DNA of 64,000 bases from Danxiaibacter flavus. GTDB taxonomy: Bacteria > Bacteroidota > Bacteroidia > Chitinophagales > Chitinophagaceae. The first letter of the stretch is position 1, and each line of letters starts with the position of its first letter. Below the pieces are notes generated by a model. The model had not been told where the DNA came from, did not search any database, and worked only from the letters and a program-made list of their open reading frames with translations. The DNA lies in the NCBI RefSeq assembly GCF_041060425.1, contig NZ_JAULBC010000002.1, forward strand, positions 186,001-250,000, read 5' to 3'. The position numbers and the translations under genes were made by a program. Positions 34,287-43,362 of the stretch are shown one piece after another.

Positions 34287-36662
34287 ATGTTTCAGAATTA
34301 TTTTAAGATAGCCTGGCGAAATCTCAAGAAAAACAAAGTATTTTCTTTCATTAATATATTGGGCCTGTCCATCGGCATTACCTGTTGCCTGATGATCTTT
34401 TTATATATCAACAACGAATTCAGTTTTGATAGTTTCCACAAAAACGGTAAAAACATCTACCGCGTAATGCGTGGTTACGACAAAAGCAAAGGAAGGGCTC
34501 CGTATCTGTCACCTAATTACGGACCAGCCTTGTTGAACGATTATCCTGATCTGATAAAAAGGGCTGTTCGCACAATGCCGACGAACGCATTGGTAACATA
34601 TAACAATCATGCGTTTAATGAATACAAGATCTACTTTACCGATCCGGACTTCTTCACCGTATTTTCATTCCCCTTACTTAAGGGAAATCCCGAAACAGCG
34701 TTAAAAGATCCGTCAAGCGTGGTGTTAACAGAAAAAACAGCAAAAAAATACTTCGGAAATGAAAACCCGGTTGGAAAGATAATTGAGCTGGATAAGCACA
34801 TGCTTTTAAAGGTGACGGGTGTTGCAAAAGACATACCCAGCAACTCTCATCTTGAATTCAGTATGATCGTTCCGCTTGCAAATTATCAGAATGCCGACTG
34901 GTTCAAAGGCTGGCTCAATAACAATCTCTTTGTTTATGTGCAGCTTAATGACCATGCGACAAAAGCTCAGGTTGAAAAAAACTTCCCTATGTTTATGGAT
35001 AAATACCTCAGCAAGGAACTTGAAAGATCGGGAAGCAAGTTTGATCTCGCTTTAACTCCATTATCTGAAATTTACTTTGAACCTTTTTCCGGCTTTGACA
35101 ATGTAAAACATGGCGACAAAAAAGTTGTCTATATATTTCTTTCCATTGCAATCCTGATCCTGTTGATAGCCTGTATCAATTTCATGAACCTTTCAACAGT
35201 TCGGGCTGTTGAAAGATCAAAAGAAGTCGGGCTTAGAAAAGTAATGGGGGCTTTAAGAAATAACCTGATCGGACAGTTTATCGGTGAGTCAATTTTACTA
35301 ACTTCCATTGCCTGCTTTATCGCATTTGTGTTATTTCAATTATTGATGCCACTCTATAATCAGTTACTTGGTTACACGCTTGAAGTAAATTGGAACACAC
35401 CCGGAATCTATTTATTTCTGCTGACTGTAGTGATCATGGTAGGCTTCCTCGCAGGTAGTTACCCGGCTTTTTTTCTTTCATCGTTCTCTCCTACTGAATC
35501 ATTAAAAGGAAAACTAAGGCTCGGCAAAGGTGGCTCTTTTTTCAGGCAGGCACTGGTTGTTGTGCAGTTCAGCATATCTGTATTTCTTATTATCGGCACA
35601 ATAGTCATAATGAATCAAATGCATTACGTGAAGAGTAAGGAACTTGGTTTCGATAAGGAGCAGACCGTAGTTGTAAAACTGAACAATGACGAAATTTATG
35701 ATCACCGTGTTACATTTAAACACGCGTTGGAAGCCAGCCCGAATATTGCTGGAGTTTCATTAATGTCCGGCGAACCCGGCGGCTTCTTTGACGATTATCC
35801 CTTTAAAGTAGAAGGACAAAATGATCAGATCTGGAAGGCAAGAACTGAATTTTCAGATTTTGAATTTGCCAAAACGCTTAATATAAAGATTATAGCAGGA
35901 AGAGATTTATCCGGCCAATTTGCTACAGATACTACCGATGCAGTTTTGATTAATCGCACTGCAGCAGCAAAACTCGGTTATACACCCGAACGGGCCATAG
36001 GTAAATGGATCAGAAATACATTTAGAGATACCGCCAACAGAAAGATAGTAGGTGTTGTAGAAGATTTTAATTTTCTGTCTTTAAAAGAAAATATGGATGC
36101 ACTTGTCATCTCTCCTTCTGACGACAGAAGGGTAGCGGTAATTAAACTAAAATCCGGCAACCTTCAAGCTGGCATTGCAGCCATAAAAGCAGCATACAAT
36201 TTGGCAGCACCTGTTTATCCATTTGAATTTACATTCCTTGACCAGGACTTCAACGACTTGTATCAGGCGGATATGCGCCAGCAAAAAATACTCAGCATTT
36301 TTTCAGGACTCGCTATTTTTATTGCATGTCTTGGTTTATTCGGACTGGCATCGTTCACAGCATCCAAACGCACGAAAGAAATTGGTGTAAGAAAAGTACT
36401 TGGATCTTCTGCCAATAGTATTGTTGTTCTGCTTACGAAAGATTTATTGAAGCCAGTTGTTATTGCAGCCCTGATAACCATGCCTGTTGCCTGGTATGCC
36501 ATGCATCAATGGTTACAGAATTTTGCATACCGGGTAAATTTGCAATGGTGGGTGTTTGCGCTGGCTGGTTTTATTGCGGGATTGATTGCGGTTGTTACTG
36601 TGAGCTATCAGGCGATTAAGGCAGCTGTTGCCAATCCCATTAATTCGCTACGAAGCGAATAA
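34287..36662 (+). CDS. MacB-like ABC transporter permease (FtsX family)
   Basis: A 791-residue inner-membrane protein with the same layout as the gene at 9615-11981. The N-terminal MFQNYFKIAWRNLKKNKVFSF precedes TM1 (~20-43) and a MacB-type periplasmic domain. An FtsX block (~285-400) includes RSKEVGLRKVMGAL, and a second one is at ~675-780 with RTKEIGVRKVLGSS. The C terminus NPINSLRSE resembles NPVKTLRSE of the paralogue. No ATP-binding subunit is encoded nearby. The substrate is unknown; members of this group are annotated as antimicrobial-peptide or lipoprotein-export-like permeases. Confidence 0.88.
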   Translation: MFQNYFKIAWRNLKKNKVFSFINILGLSIGITCCLMIFLYINNEFSFDSFHKNGKNIYRVMRGYDKSKGRAPYLSPNYGPALLNDYPDLIKRAVRTMPTNALVTYNNHAFNEYKIYFTDPDFFTVFSFPLLKGNPETALKDPSSVVLTEKTAKKYFGNENPVGKIIELDKHMLLKVTGVAKDIPSNSHLEFSMIVPLANYQNADWFKGWLNNNLFVYVQLNDHATKAQVEKNFPMFMDKYLSKELERSGSKFDLALTPLSEIYFEPFSGFDNVKHGDKKVVYIFLSIAILILLIACINFMNLSTVRAVERSKEVGLRKVMGALRNNLIGQFIGESILLTSIACFIAFVLFQLLMPLYNQLLGYTLEVNWNTPGIYLFLLTVVIMVGFLAGSYPAFFLSSFSPTESLKGKLRLGKGGSFFRQALVVVQFSISVFLIIGTIVIMNQMHYVKSKELGFDKEQTVVVKLNNDEIYDHRVTFKHALEASPNIAGVSLMSGEPGGFFDDYPFKVEGQNDQIWKARTEFSDFEFAKTLNIKIIAGRDLSGQFATDTTDAVLINRTAAAKLGYTPERAIGKWIRNTFRDTANRKIVGVVEDFNFLSLKENMDALVISPSDDRRVAVIKLKSGNLQAGIAAIKAAYNLAAPVYPFEFTFLDQDFNDLYQADMRQQKILSIFSGLAIFIACLGLFGLASFTASKRTKEIGVRKVLGSSANSIVVLLTKDLLKPVVIAALITMPVAWYAMHQWLQNFAYRVNLQWWVFALAGFIAGLIAVVTVSYQAIKAAVANPINSLRSE

Positions 36663-36663
36663 C

Positions 36664-36700
36664 CCTCTTACTGTCTTACTATCTTACGGTCTTACGGTCT
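36664..36700 (-). repeat. GTAAGA word array between two gene ends
   Basis: On the minus strand, GAAGACCGTAAG begins right after the DUF2061 gene's stop codon. Three to four 8-bp units follow, and the array ends in GTAAGAGGG against the stop codon of the convergent permease gene. It is a short version of the arrays at 14299, 38162 and 55239. Confidence 0.8.
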
Positions 36701-37228
36701 TCATTTAACGGATACATTAACAGTTGCCAACTGCTGTGACGACTGAGCAGCGGGCTCTTTAGGGCTAATGGTGATTTGCCTGTCCACTCTACCCCATTTA
36801 ATTTTCAACCAGATCCTTTCATGCAGCCAGAACAATGCAATTTTTGTCACTACTTCAGTCGCACCAATTGCCAATGCTTTTGTATAGTCGCCGGTCCAGA
36901 ACAGCGCGATAATAATGGTATCCAATGTACCAAAAAAGCGCCAGCTCGCACCTTTTACAACACTTCTGTAATGCTTTTCAGTTACGATTATTTCTCCGTC
37001 TTCATTCTTTGTGTATTGCAAACCAAAACGCGATCTTTCCCATATACGTTCATGCAGGTAGAATAAACCAATTTTGGTTATGACTTCTGTAAGTCCAATT
37101 TTAAAGGCTGCTTCAATATGCCCTGTGAATAACCAGGAAAGGAAAATGGTATCGCAAGTAGCAAAAAACCTCCATGAGGTGGCTTTAACAAAAACCCGGG
37201 CGTTTTTATCCTTCTTTGTCGTTGGCAT
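36701..37228 (-). CDS. Membrane protein with two DUF2061 repeats
   Basis: A 175-residue protein containing two tandem DUF2061 units (~10-68 and ~88-146), each with KA(T/S)SWRFF-(A/G)-T-DTI, a hydrophobic stretch, IG-TEV-TKI and LFYLHERIW or LFWLHERIW. Each unit probably supplies membrane-embedded helices. The tail is Pro/Gln/Ser-rich. Function of DUF2061 is unknown. I recall it near sulfate-assimilation genes in Bacteroidota, and here its upstream region carries the dyad also found before cysH. A role linked to sulfur supply is an inference. Confidence 0.82.
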   Translation of the reverse strand: MPTTKKDKNARVFVKATSWRFFATCDTIFLSWLFTGHIEAAFKIGLTEVITKIGLFYLHERIWERSRFGLQYTKNEDGEIIVTEKHYRSVVKGASWRFFGTLDTIIIALFWTGDYTKALAIGATEVVTKIALFWLHERIWLKIKWGRVDRQITISPKEPAAQSSQQLATVNVSVK

Positions 37229-37332
37229 AATGCTATTCTTTTAATTCCCCTAATTCATATTAACTTACTAGGAATTATGGATAAAAGTAGCAAATAATAT
37301 TTTACAAATGAACTTTTTGAAAAGAAAAATAT

Positions 37333-37345
37333 ACCAAAATGGTAG
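37333..37345. promoter_or_regulatory. Third copy of the sulfur motif, upstream of DUF2061 gene
   Basis: TACCAAAATGGTA is a perfect dyad (TACCA/TGGTA around AAA), matching the dyad before cysH. It lies 105 bp upstream of the DUF2061 start. A possible minus-strand promoter (TTTG ... TACTTTTA) lies between. Confidence 0.5.
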
Positions 37346-37440
37346 GGTATTATTCACACTCACCTAAATTAATGTTTATCAGATAATTAGAAAACATGGA
37401 ATAAAGTATACTAAAAGAACTTTGCCTTGTAGCAAACAAA

Positions 37441-37463
37441 AAAGCCTCAGGATCTGAGGCTTT
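37441..37463 (-). terminator. Terminator of first lipoprotein gene
   Basis: AAAGCCTCAG and CTGAGGCTTT form a perfect 10-bp stem with a 3-nt loop, flanked by A and T runs, so it can act in both directions. It lies 25 bp after the stop of the minus-strand lipoprotein gene. Confidence 0.85.
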
Positions 37464-37487
37464 TTTTTCAAAGTTTTCTGTACTTAT

Positions 37488-37976
37488 TTATGGGAAGGAC
37501 TTGCCACAGGCTACAGGAGTTCTGGCTCCTACTGCAAGTGATATCTGCCCACCTCTTGTATAAAATTCATCGTAATTTAAACTGTCCTTGGTCACTTTTA
37601 AATGTTCCCAGGTCACAGGCAGCACCTGGCCTCTGTAATCGATGTTGTAAACCAGGATGCTCTTAATTGAATCTTTAAATGACCAAGATGGTATGTTGTA
37701 AGTATTCACGCCATCAAAATAAGTTCCGGTGTTGTCATCTTTAAAAAACACGTACTCCTTGTCGAAATTCATATTGTTGTTACTTCCACCACGTAAGTAA
37801 TAATACATTTTGTTTCCCTGCAGCGCTCTCAGCTCTTTCAGCTGCCAGGCTTGCTTGGTTAACACTTCGCGGATGTTGATGGGAGGTTCTGGTTCCGGGG
37901 TTGGTGTGTGTACGTTTTTTGTACAGGCTAGAGCGATTACTAAGATCGATACGGTTGCGGTTAGCAGTTTTTTCAT
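37488..37976 (-). CDS. Lipoprotein of a tandem pair (lipocalin-like size)
   Basis: A 162-residue lipoprotein from the ATG at 37976; the longer reading frame upstream is not signal-like. The signal peptide MKKLLTATVSILVIALAC ends in a lipobox (Cys18). A Pro/Thr-rich spacer then leads to a ~120-residue beta-rich domain with LTKQAWQLKELRALQGNK and VTWEHLKVTKDSLNYDEFYTRGGQ. It is clearly paralogous to the next gene (38306-38794). The size and LTxxxWxL start recall lipocalin-like domains of Bacteroidota lipoproteins. Function unknown. Confidence 0.8.
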   Translation of the reverse strand: MKKLLTATVSILVIALACTKNVHTPTPEPEPPINIREVLTKQAWQLKELRALQGNKMYYYLRGGSNNNMNFDKEYVFFKDDNTGTYFDGVNTYNIPSWSFKDSIKSILVYNIDYRGQVLPVTWEHLKVTKDSLNYDEFYTRGGQISLAVGARTPVACGKSFP

Positions 37977-38161
37977 TTTTTTTGAGTTTAGATTCCACAA
38001 CAATGATAGTTGCAAAACACTAATAATCAAAAAAATATTAAAACTTTTCTGATTAAAATCGGTGAACAATATTCCAACATCGTCCATCGTTACTTCCTTG
38101 TTTCATTCTAACCCCTTTTCCATTTCCTCCCTCCAAAAATTTCACCTGTCGCACTTTTCGC

Positions 38162-38260
38162 CGGTCTTACTATCTTACACGTCTTACGGTCTTACATGTC
38201 TTACCCGTCTTACTGTCTTACGGTCTTACTGTCTTACGGTCTTACTATCTTACGGTCTTC
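38162..38260 (-). repeat. GTAAGA word array between the two lipoprotein genes
   Basis: About twelve 8-9-bp units (GACCGTAA, GATAGTAA, GACAGTAA, GACGGGTAA, GACATGTAA). On the minus strand the array begins with GAAGACCGTAAGATAG just after the terminator of the second lipoprotein gene. Confidence 0.85.
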
Positions 38261-38267
38261 AAAAAAA

Positions 38268-38290
38268 GAGGCCACATCAAATGCAGCCTC
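38268..38290 (-). terminator. Terminator of second lipoprotein gene
   Basis: On the minus strand GAGGC...GCCTC is followed by TTTTTTT, 15 bp past the stop codon. The GTAAGA array starts immediately after the T run. Confidence 0.8.
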
Positions 38291-38305
38291 CCTTCTAATA
38301 ATTAT

Positions 38306-38794
38306 TTACTGAGGATTGGTCCCCGTTGATGGAATTCTTGTGGCCACTGATAACGCTGTCTGCCCGTTCCGTGTAAAAAATTCACTGTAGTTAAGGCTGT
38401 CATTAGTTACTTTCAGATGTTCCCAGGTAACAGGTATTGTATCACCCCGGTAAGCAACATTGTAAACAACTACGCTCAATGCAGCATCTTTAAAATTCCA
38501 CGAGGTTATCTTGTAAGCACTGTCCCCGTTGAAATATGTGCCTGTATTATCGGTTTTAAAAGAGATATACTCTTTGTCAAAATTGGCAGTATTGCCCTGC
38601 CCGTTCCGCAGGTAATAAGATAGCGTATTACCTAACAACGCCCGTATTTCCTTTAATTTCCAGGGTTGTTTGGTTAATACTGCGCGGACATCTACTGATG
38701 TTTGTTCTGGTTGATCGGTTGAAGAATTTACCTCTTTCTTACAAGAGAAAATCAACACTGTTAGCGAGAGAAGGATCGTTAATTGTTTTTTCAT
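38306..38794 (-). CDS. Lipoprotein of a tandem pair
   Basis: A 162-residue lipoprotein, paralogue of 37488-37976, with which it shares LTKQ.W.LKE.RAL.GN, NFDKEY..FK.DNTGTYF and VTWEHLKVT.DSLNY.EF.TR.GQ.(A/S)L(S/A)V..R. The signal peptide has a weaker lipobox (LTVLIFSCKK, Cys at ~17). It probably arose by tandem gene duplication. Each copy has its own terminator, and a repeat array separates them. Function unknown. Confidence 0.8.
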   Translation of the reverse strand: MKKQLTILLSLTVLIFSCKKEVNSSTDQPEQTSVDVRAVLTKQPWKLKEIRALLGNTLSYYLRNGQGNTANFDKEYISFKTDNTGTYFNGDSAYKITSWNFKDAALSVVVYNVAYRGDTIPVTWEHLKVTNDSLNYSEFFTRNGQTALSVATRIPSTGTNPQ

Positions 38795-39172
38795 TTTGAT
38801 TCAACTTGTTAGCATGATTGATGATAGTTACCGTAAATCCTGGCTTTTCATAAAAAAACAATGGAAGTAGTTTTCGGGCGAACAGAACAACTTCTGTTGC
38901 TCGCAATCAAGGGAGAGTGTCAGAAGAATCAAAGGATATGATTTTGTTGCTTGATGATCTTAAAAAAGACCGGTTCTTTCTTTAGAGTTTCTTACTACAA
39001 ATTGCTGTAGAAAAAAATCAACAATATTAATATAGTGCTGCTCAGCTTCCGGGAACTTCAACTATAAAGTCTTGATCCTTTTGAAGCACTTATCGTTCTG
39101 TCTACAATCAGCTTAAATGTAGTAAACAAAAAACATGCTAAAATTTTGTTACTTAAAAATAAGGTAAAAAAC
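38795..39172. other. Intergenic region without recognised features
   Basis: 378 bp between the second lipoprotein gene and the end of the TPR membrane protein gene. AT-rich; only short weak dyads such as CAGAA/TTCTG near 38886-38900. No gene seen. Confidence 0.5.
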
Positions 39173-40423
39173 TCATTTACTAAACGAACCTACCCAGGTA
39201 TATATTACAAATGCTATGAGATAAATAGTCAGCAAGACAGAAAAGGCATTTATTGATACGAAACACAATGGTATCGTTATTAACCCGGTTATAATTAAAC
39301 CGAGTTTTAACCAGTCGATAAATTTATTTGCCGCAAATTTTACAGGATAACTTAGCTGGCTCAGTGGCATAGCCAAAGAAAAGATGATTACAGCAGGCAC
39401 AAACCTGTCTTCGGCCTTCATGGGGAAATATCCGGATAGTGAAAGCAAAACGATGCTTAGAAGAATAGTTAACCCAACTATCCGTGCATTAAAAATTTCA
39501 CTCTTCGTAAGTGCATACTTACCTTCTTTATGAAAAGACAAATAAAGATTGGCAAGAGAACTGCCGATCCATGAAAATACCACAAACACAAGGTATGCGA
39601 CAATTAGAACATATGCTAACATCTGAAGCCCTGCTGAAGTGCTTGCAGAAGTTGCCAGCCTTACACCTAACCATAATGCTATAATAATTCCCCATCGTGC
39701 ATTTTTAGATTTGGTGGAAAGCCACAATGAAAACATCAGCATCCAACGGTATGGAGGTACATTAGCCTTGAACGATTCTTTTAAACCGTGGCGCGCCCGG
39801 TCCATTCCCGGTTCTATTCTTAAAGCCTCCCTGAAATGCTCCCTTGCCTGTTTGTGTTTTCCCTTTTCAAGAAAATGCCACGCATAGTTGGTGTGCGTAA
39901 AAGCGTTTTCGGGATCTATAGCCAGCGCTTCTTTTATCGTTTCATATGCCTCATCATTGTTCTTTAGCCTGAACAGCGCTTGTGAGCGAACGTTGAGACA
40001 GGTTAGTTCTTCGGCATTTAACGCAAGACCCTCGTTGGCTTTTTCAAGCGCAGCACGATAGTTTTTTTGCTCCATGAAAATATAACCATACAGTCCAAAA
40101 TAACCGGCGTGATAAGGATTCAGGCGGATAGCCTGATCCAGCTCACGCACTGCATCTTTGAATTTATCCTGCTGATAATAACAAAAAGCAAGCAGGTAAA
40201 AAGGTCTGTCATTGTATGGATCGAGGTGAATGGACTGATTGAGGAGTGAAACAGCATCATTATATTGCTTCACGTCAACTTTACATTCAGCCAGCACAAG
40301 AATAGCCTCATCATCATTAGGGTCTTGCTGCAAGGCATACCCTATTTCCTTTTCCGCATCCTTTACACGTCCCTGCTGCAGTAATAGCCGAGCCCTTTCT
40401 ATATGCCTGTTGTCGCCAAACAT
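39173..40423 (-). CDS. TPR-repeat membrane protein
   Basis: A 416-residue protein. Residues ~5-220 consist of about six TPR units (for example ARLLLQQGRVKDAEKEIGYALQQDPNDDEA and HTNYAWHFLEKGKHKQAREHFREALRIEP). The C-terminal half has about six TM segments (~247-295, ~320-345, ~350-375, ~380-415). The TPR part would face the cytosol. Its start codon overlaps the stop of the AAA+ gene by one base (TAATG), indicating translational coupling and probably a physical partnership through TPRs. Function unknown. Confidence 0.82.
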   Translation of the reverse strand: MFGDNRHIERARLLLQQGRVKDAEKEIGYALQQDPNDDEAILVLAECKVDVKQYNDAVSLLNQSIHLDPYNDRPFYLLAFCYYQQDKFKDAVRELDQAIRLNPYHAGYFGLYGYIFMEQKNYRAALEKANEGLALNAEELTCLNVRSQALFRLKNNDEAYETIKEALAIDPENAFTHTNYAWHFLEKGKHKQAREHFREALRIEPGMDRARHGLKESFKANVPPYRWMLMFSLWLSTKSKNARWGIIIALWLGVRLATSASTSAGLQMLAYVLIVAYLVFVVFSWIGSSLANLYLSFHKEGKYALTKSEIFNARIVGLTILLSIVLLSLSGYFPMKAEDRFVPAVIIFSLAMPLSQLSYPVKFAANKFIDWLKLGLIITGLITIPLCFVSINAFSVLLTIYLIAFVIYTWVGSFSK

Positions 40424-41775
40424 TATTTGTTTATTTTCAGATATTGGAGAATGTCGTCATAAAGTCCCGACTCATTTGCGTATAACGCATAATTTCTTGC
40501 CGTTCCAAACCATTCCTGGGTTGTTGGCCTGTGTTGTTTAACAGCTTTCTGCAGATCCTTTGTAGTAATTTTTTCCAAAGAGCCTTTTGCCATAGACTCT
40601 TCCAGTTTAGCTTCAGTTGCAATATCAACGATAGCCTGAATATCGGCACCGGAATACTCAGCAGTGCTTTTCGCTAAGGCGTTGATATCAATATTTTCAA
40701 CAGGTTTATTCTTTAGATGTTGTTTCAATATTTCTGCACGTCCTTTTTCATCAGGAGGTGCAACAAACACAATGCGATCAAAACGGCCCGGCCTTCTGAA
40801 TGCACTGTCAACACTCCATGGAGCGTTCGTAGCTGCGAGAACAAGAATGCCATCATTCTTGCTGGCAACGCCATCGAGTTCCGCTAAAAACTGGTTTATT
40901 ACATGGCGCATGCTGCTCTGGCGAAGGTCACTTCTACTTGCACCCAACGCATCAACTTCATCAAAGAACACTACGCATGGTGCGTTCTTCCTGGCATATT
41001 CAAAAACTGCGTGAAGATTTTTTTCGCTGTTACCCATCCACATGTCCAGGATATCATGCAGACCAATATTAATAAAGCCGGCATTGATCTCACCTGCAGT
41101 CGCCCTGGCCAGGTATGTTTTTCCACAGCCCGGAGGACCATACAGCAAAATCCCGCCACCGATCTTTTTACCAAAAGCCTTATAGAGATCAGGATTTTTC
41201 AGTGGCTGGATGATCTTCATTGAAATCTCATTCTTTACCTTATCCATTCCGCCAACATCTTCAAACTTGATGTCGGGTTTCTCCATAAAGAAATTTTGTT
41301 TCGATGCCTTTTCATCTTCAAAATCACCAAAAAACTCTTCTTCATCAAATTCATCGGAATCAGTAAATGTACCGGCTGAAGGAGAGCGCAACATGCCATC
41401 CAACTCTTCATCCACGAAAGAAGGATTAATGGCAAGCACTTTCTTATATACTTCTATAGCCTCGTCAAAAGATTCTTCCTTAACAAGCGAACGGACAAAC
41501 AATACCATTTCATCCCACGAAAGCACTTCTTCCTTAAACAACTCTTCAAACACGATAACGGCTGTAGAGTATTTTTTCTGCCTGTAATATACGGATGCCA
41601 AACCCTTTTTGGCCTTTATATTGCCATAACTGCGTTTAAGTACTTCGTTGTATTGTTCCGCGGCTTCGTTAAGTAAATGCTCTTTTATCATCATCTCTGC
41701 CAGATGCAAACGCAAAGGAATATTCTCCGGCGAAAATGAAACTGCTTCCTTTAATTGTTCAATTGCTTCACTCAT
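40423..41775 (-). CDS. TPR-AAA+ ATPase of Cdc48/katanin-like type
   Basis: A 450-residue cytosolic protein. TPR-like helices fill ~1-120, an acidic linker is at ~138-158 (DEFDEEEFFGDFEDE), and a single classical AAA+ module is at ~170-410. Walker A is GPPGCGKT (213-220), Walker B VVFFDE (268-273). The pore-loop region is DMWMGNSEKN, and the second region of homology with arginine fingers is FRRPGRFDR (327-334). These features resemble Cdc48/proteasome/katanin ATPases that thread proteins, not FtsH or ClpX. It is coupled by TAATG overlap to the TPR membrane protein. Target unknown. Confidence 0.87.
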   Translation of the reverse strand: MSEAIEQLKEAVSFSPENIPLRLHLAEMMIKEHLLNEAAEQYNEVLKRSYGNIKAKKGLASVYYRQKKYSTAVIVFEELFKEEVLSWDEMVLFVRSLVKEESFDEAIEVYKKVLAINPSFVDEELDGMLRSPSAGTFTDSDEFDEEEFFGDFEDEKASKQNFFMEKPDIKFEDVGGMDKVKNEISMKIIQPLKNPDLYKAFGKKIGGGILLYGPPGCGKTYLARATAGEINAGFINIGLHDILDMWMGNSEKNLHAVFEYARKNAPCVVFFDEVDALGASRSDLRQSSMRHVINQFLAELDGVASKNDGILVLAATNAPWSVDSAFRRPGRFDRIVFVAPPDEKGRAEILKQHLKNKPVENIDINALAKSTAEYSGADIQAIVDIATEAKLEESMAKGSLEKITTKDLQKAVKQHRPTTQEWFGTARNYALYANESGLYDDILQYLKINK

Positions 41776-41891
41776 AATCTTTAGCTGCCAGCTTTCAGCT
41801 ATCAGCCGTCAGCTGTCTTATATTTAATCACTAATATGCTACAATAACAACAACACTTTTTGCTGAAGGCTGAAAGCTCAAAGCCGGTTGC
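41776..41891. repeat. Paired AGCTTTCAGC word repeats between serA and AAA+ gene
   Basis: Two clusters of AGCTTTCAGC/GCTGAAAGCT words at ~41784-41817 and ~41861-41884, in opposite orientation around an AT-rich centre. One cluster begins a few bases after the serA stop codon, the other ends just before the AAA+ start codon. Confidence 0.65.
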
Positions 41892-43124
41892 CTAATACAA
41901 CATTCTTACTTTGATTGTTTCTTTTACATCTCTCAGCAATTCCAGTGCTTTGTTAGACAATTTTTTATCTACGTCGAGTACTACATAACCAATGTCCTCA
42001 TTGGTTTTCAGGTACTGCCCTACAATATTGATGTTATTTTTTGATAACTCGGTGTTAATTGCACTTAAAACACCGGGTACATTATTATGTATGTGCAAGA
42101 TGCGATGAGCGCCCTCTACCGGCGGCAAACTGATTGCAGGAACGGTATGAGAACCAAAGCTCATCCCTTTTTCAAGATAATTGAAAAGTTTGATGCTTAC
42201 ATCTTCACCGATATTTTGCTGGGCTTCTTCAGTAGAGCCACCAATATGCGGTGTTAACAATACGTTTGGCAAACCCTGCAAAGGCGCCTCAAATTTATCG
42301 CCGTTCTTTTCAGGTTCCCAGGGATATACGTCGATAGCAGCACCCGCTAAATCACCCGCCTGTAAAGCATTGCGCAATGCTGGCAGATCTACCACTTCTC
42401 CCCTTGCGTAGTTGATCAGAATAGAACCTTTCTTGAAATATTTAAGATTGTTCTTATTAATGAGATTTTTTGTCTGTGCTGTTTCCGGCACATGCAGGGA
42501 AATAACATCGCTCTGGCTAACTACTTCTTTCAAAGACTTGTAGCCGGTGGCATTACCGAGGGGTAGTTTAGTTTCCACATCGTAAAATATCACTTTCATA
42601 CCCAGTGCTTCAGCCAAAACGCTCAATTGTGAGCCGATATTGCCATAACCGATAACACCAAGTGTTTTGCCGCGTAGCTCGAAAGAGCCTTTAGCATCTT
42701 TCATCCAGATTCCCTGGTGCGCAGCATTATTTTTATCCGGAATTCTTCTTATCAGCATGATAGCAGCACCAATTACCAGTTCTGCCACACTTCTTGTGTT
42801 GCTGTAAGGAGCGTTAAACACAGCCACTCCTTTTTTAGTGGCCTGTTTCAGATCAACCTGGTTAACACCAATACAAAAGCAACCTATCGCTTGTAATTTT
42901 TTTGCTTCTTCCAGAACCTTTGCTGTAATCTTCGTTTTTGAACGGATCCCTAAAAGATGCACGTTCTTTATTTCCTTTATCAGTTCTTCTTCACTAAGTG
43001 CACCGGAAAGTTTCTTAACGTTTACATAGTCGTTTTGCTTAAACTGTTGCACAGCTTTGTCGCTGATGTTCTCTAAAAAAAGAATGTTGATTTTCTCTTT
43101 TGGATAACTTGTTAATTGGCTCAT
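41892..43124 (-). CDS. serA: D-3-phosphoglycerate dehydrogenase
   Basis: A 410-residue cytosolic enzyme for the first step of serine synthesis (3-phosphoglycerate to 3-phosphohydroxypyruvate, NAD-dependent). The NAD site is TLGVIGYGNIGSQLSVLAEALGM. Catalytic residues are in NYARGEVVD (Arg), the following Glu, and TPHIGGSTEEAQ (His). A C-terminal ACT domain (~335-410; HIHNNVPGVLSAINTELSKNNINI) suggests serine feedback, as in the E. coli-type SerA of the same length. Serine could feed cysteine synthesis from the sulfide made by the cys cluster. Confidence 0.94.
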   Translation of the reverse strand: MSQLTSYPKEKINILFLENISDKAVQQFKQNDYVNVKKLSGALSEEELIKEIKNVHLLGIRSKTKITAKVLEEAKKLQAIGCFCIGVNQVDLKQATKKGVAVFNAPYSNTRSVAELVIGAAIMLIRRIPDKNNAAHQGIWMKDAKGSFELRGKTLGVIGYGNIGSQLSVLAEALGMKVIFYDVETKLPLGNATGYKSLKEVVSQSDVISLHVPETAQTKNLINKNNLKYFKKGSILINYARGEVVDLPALRNALQAGDLAGAAIDVYPWEPEKNGDKFEAPLQGLPNVLLTPHIGGSTEEAQQNIGEDVSIKLFNYLEKGMSFGSHTVPAISLPPVEGAHRILHIHNNVPGVLSAINTELSKNNINIVGQYLKTNEDIGYVVLDVDKKLSNKALELLRDVKETIKVRMLY

Positions 43125-43362
43125 TATATAGCTAGCTTTAAAGTTGACGAATATAATATGATTTTCGAAAACAATGAGGTTTGGACAGCGTAGATATATG
43201 TGCGCTGATAATTGTAGAAATTTTACGGATCAACAAAATAGTAGCTATTAAGCGATCGTATTGCTGTATGATGTTTAATCAGCGGCTTCCAAAATCCAAA
43301 ACATTGCAAATCGAAGAGTTTATAGAAAGAACTAAAACCTGGCGGCGTTACGTCAAAACAAA

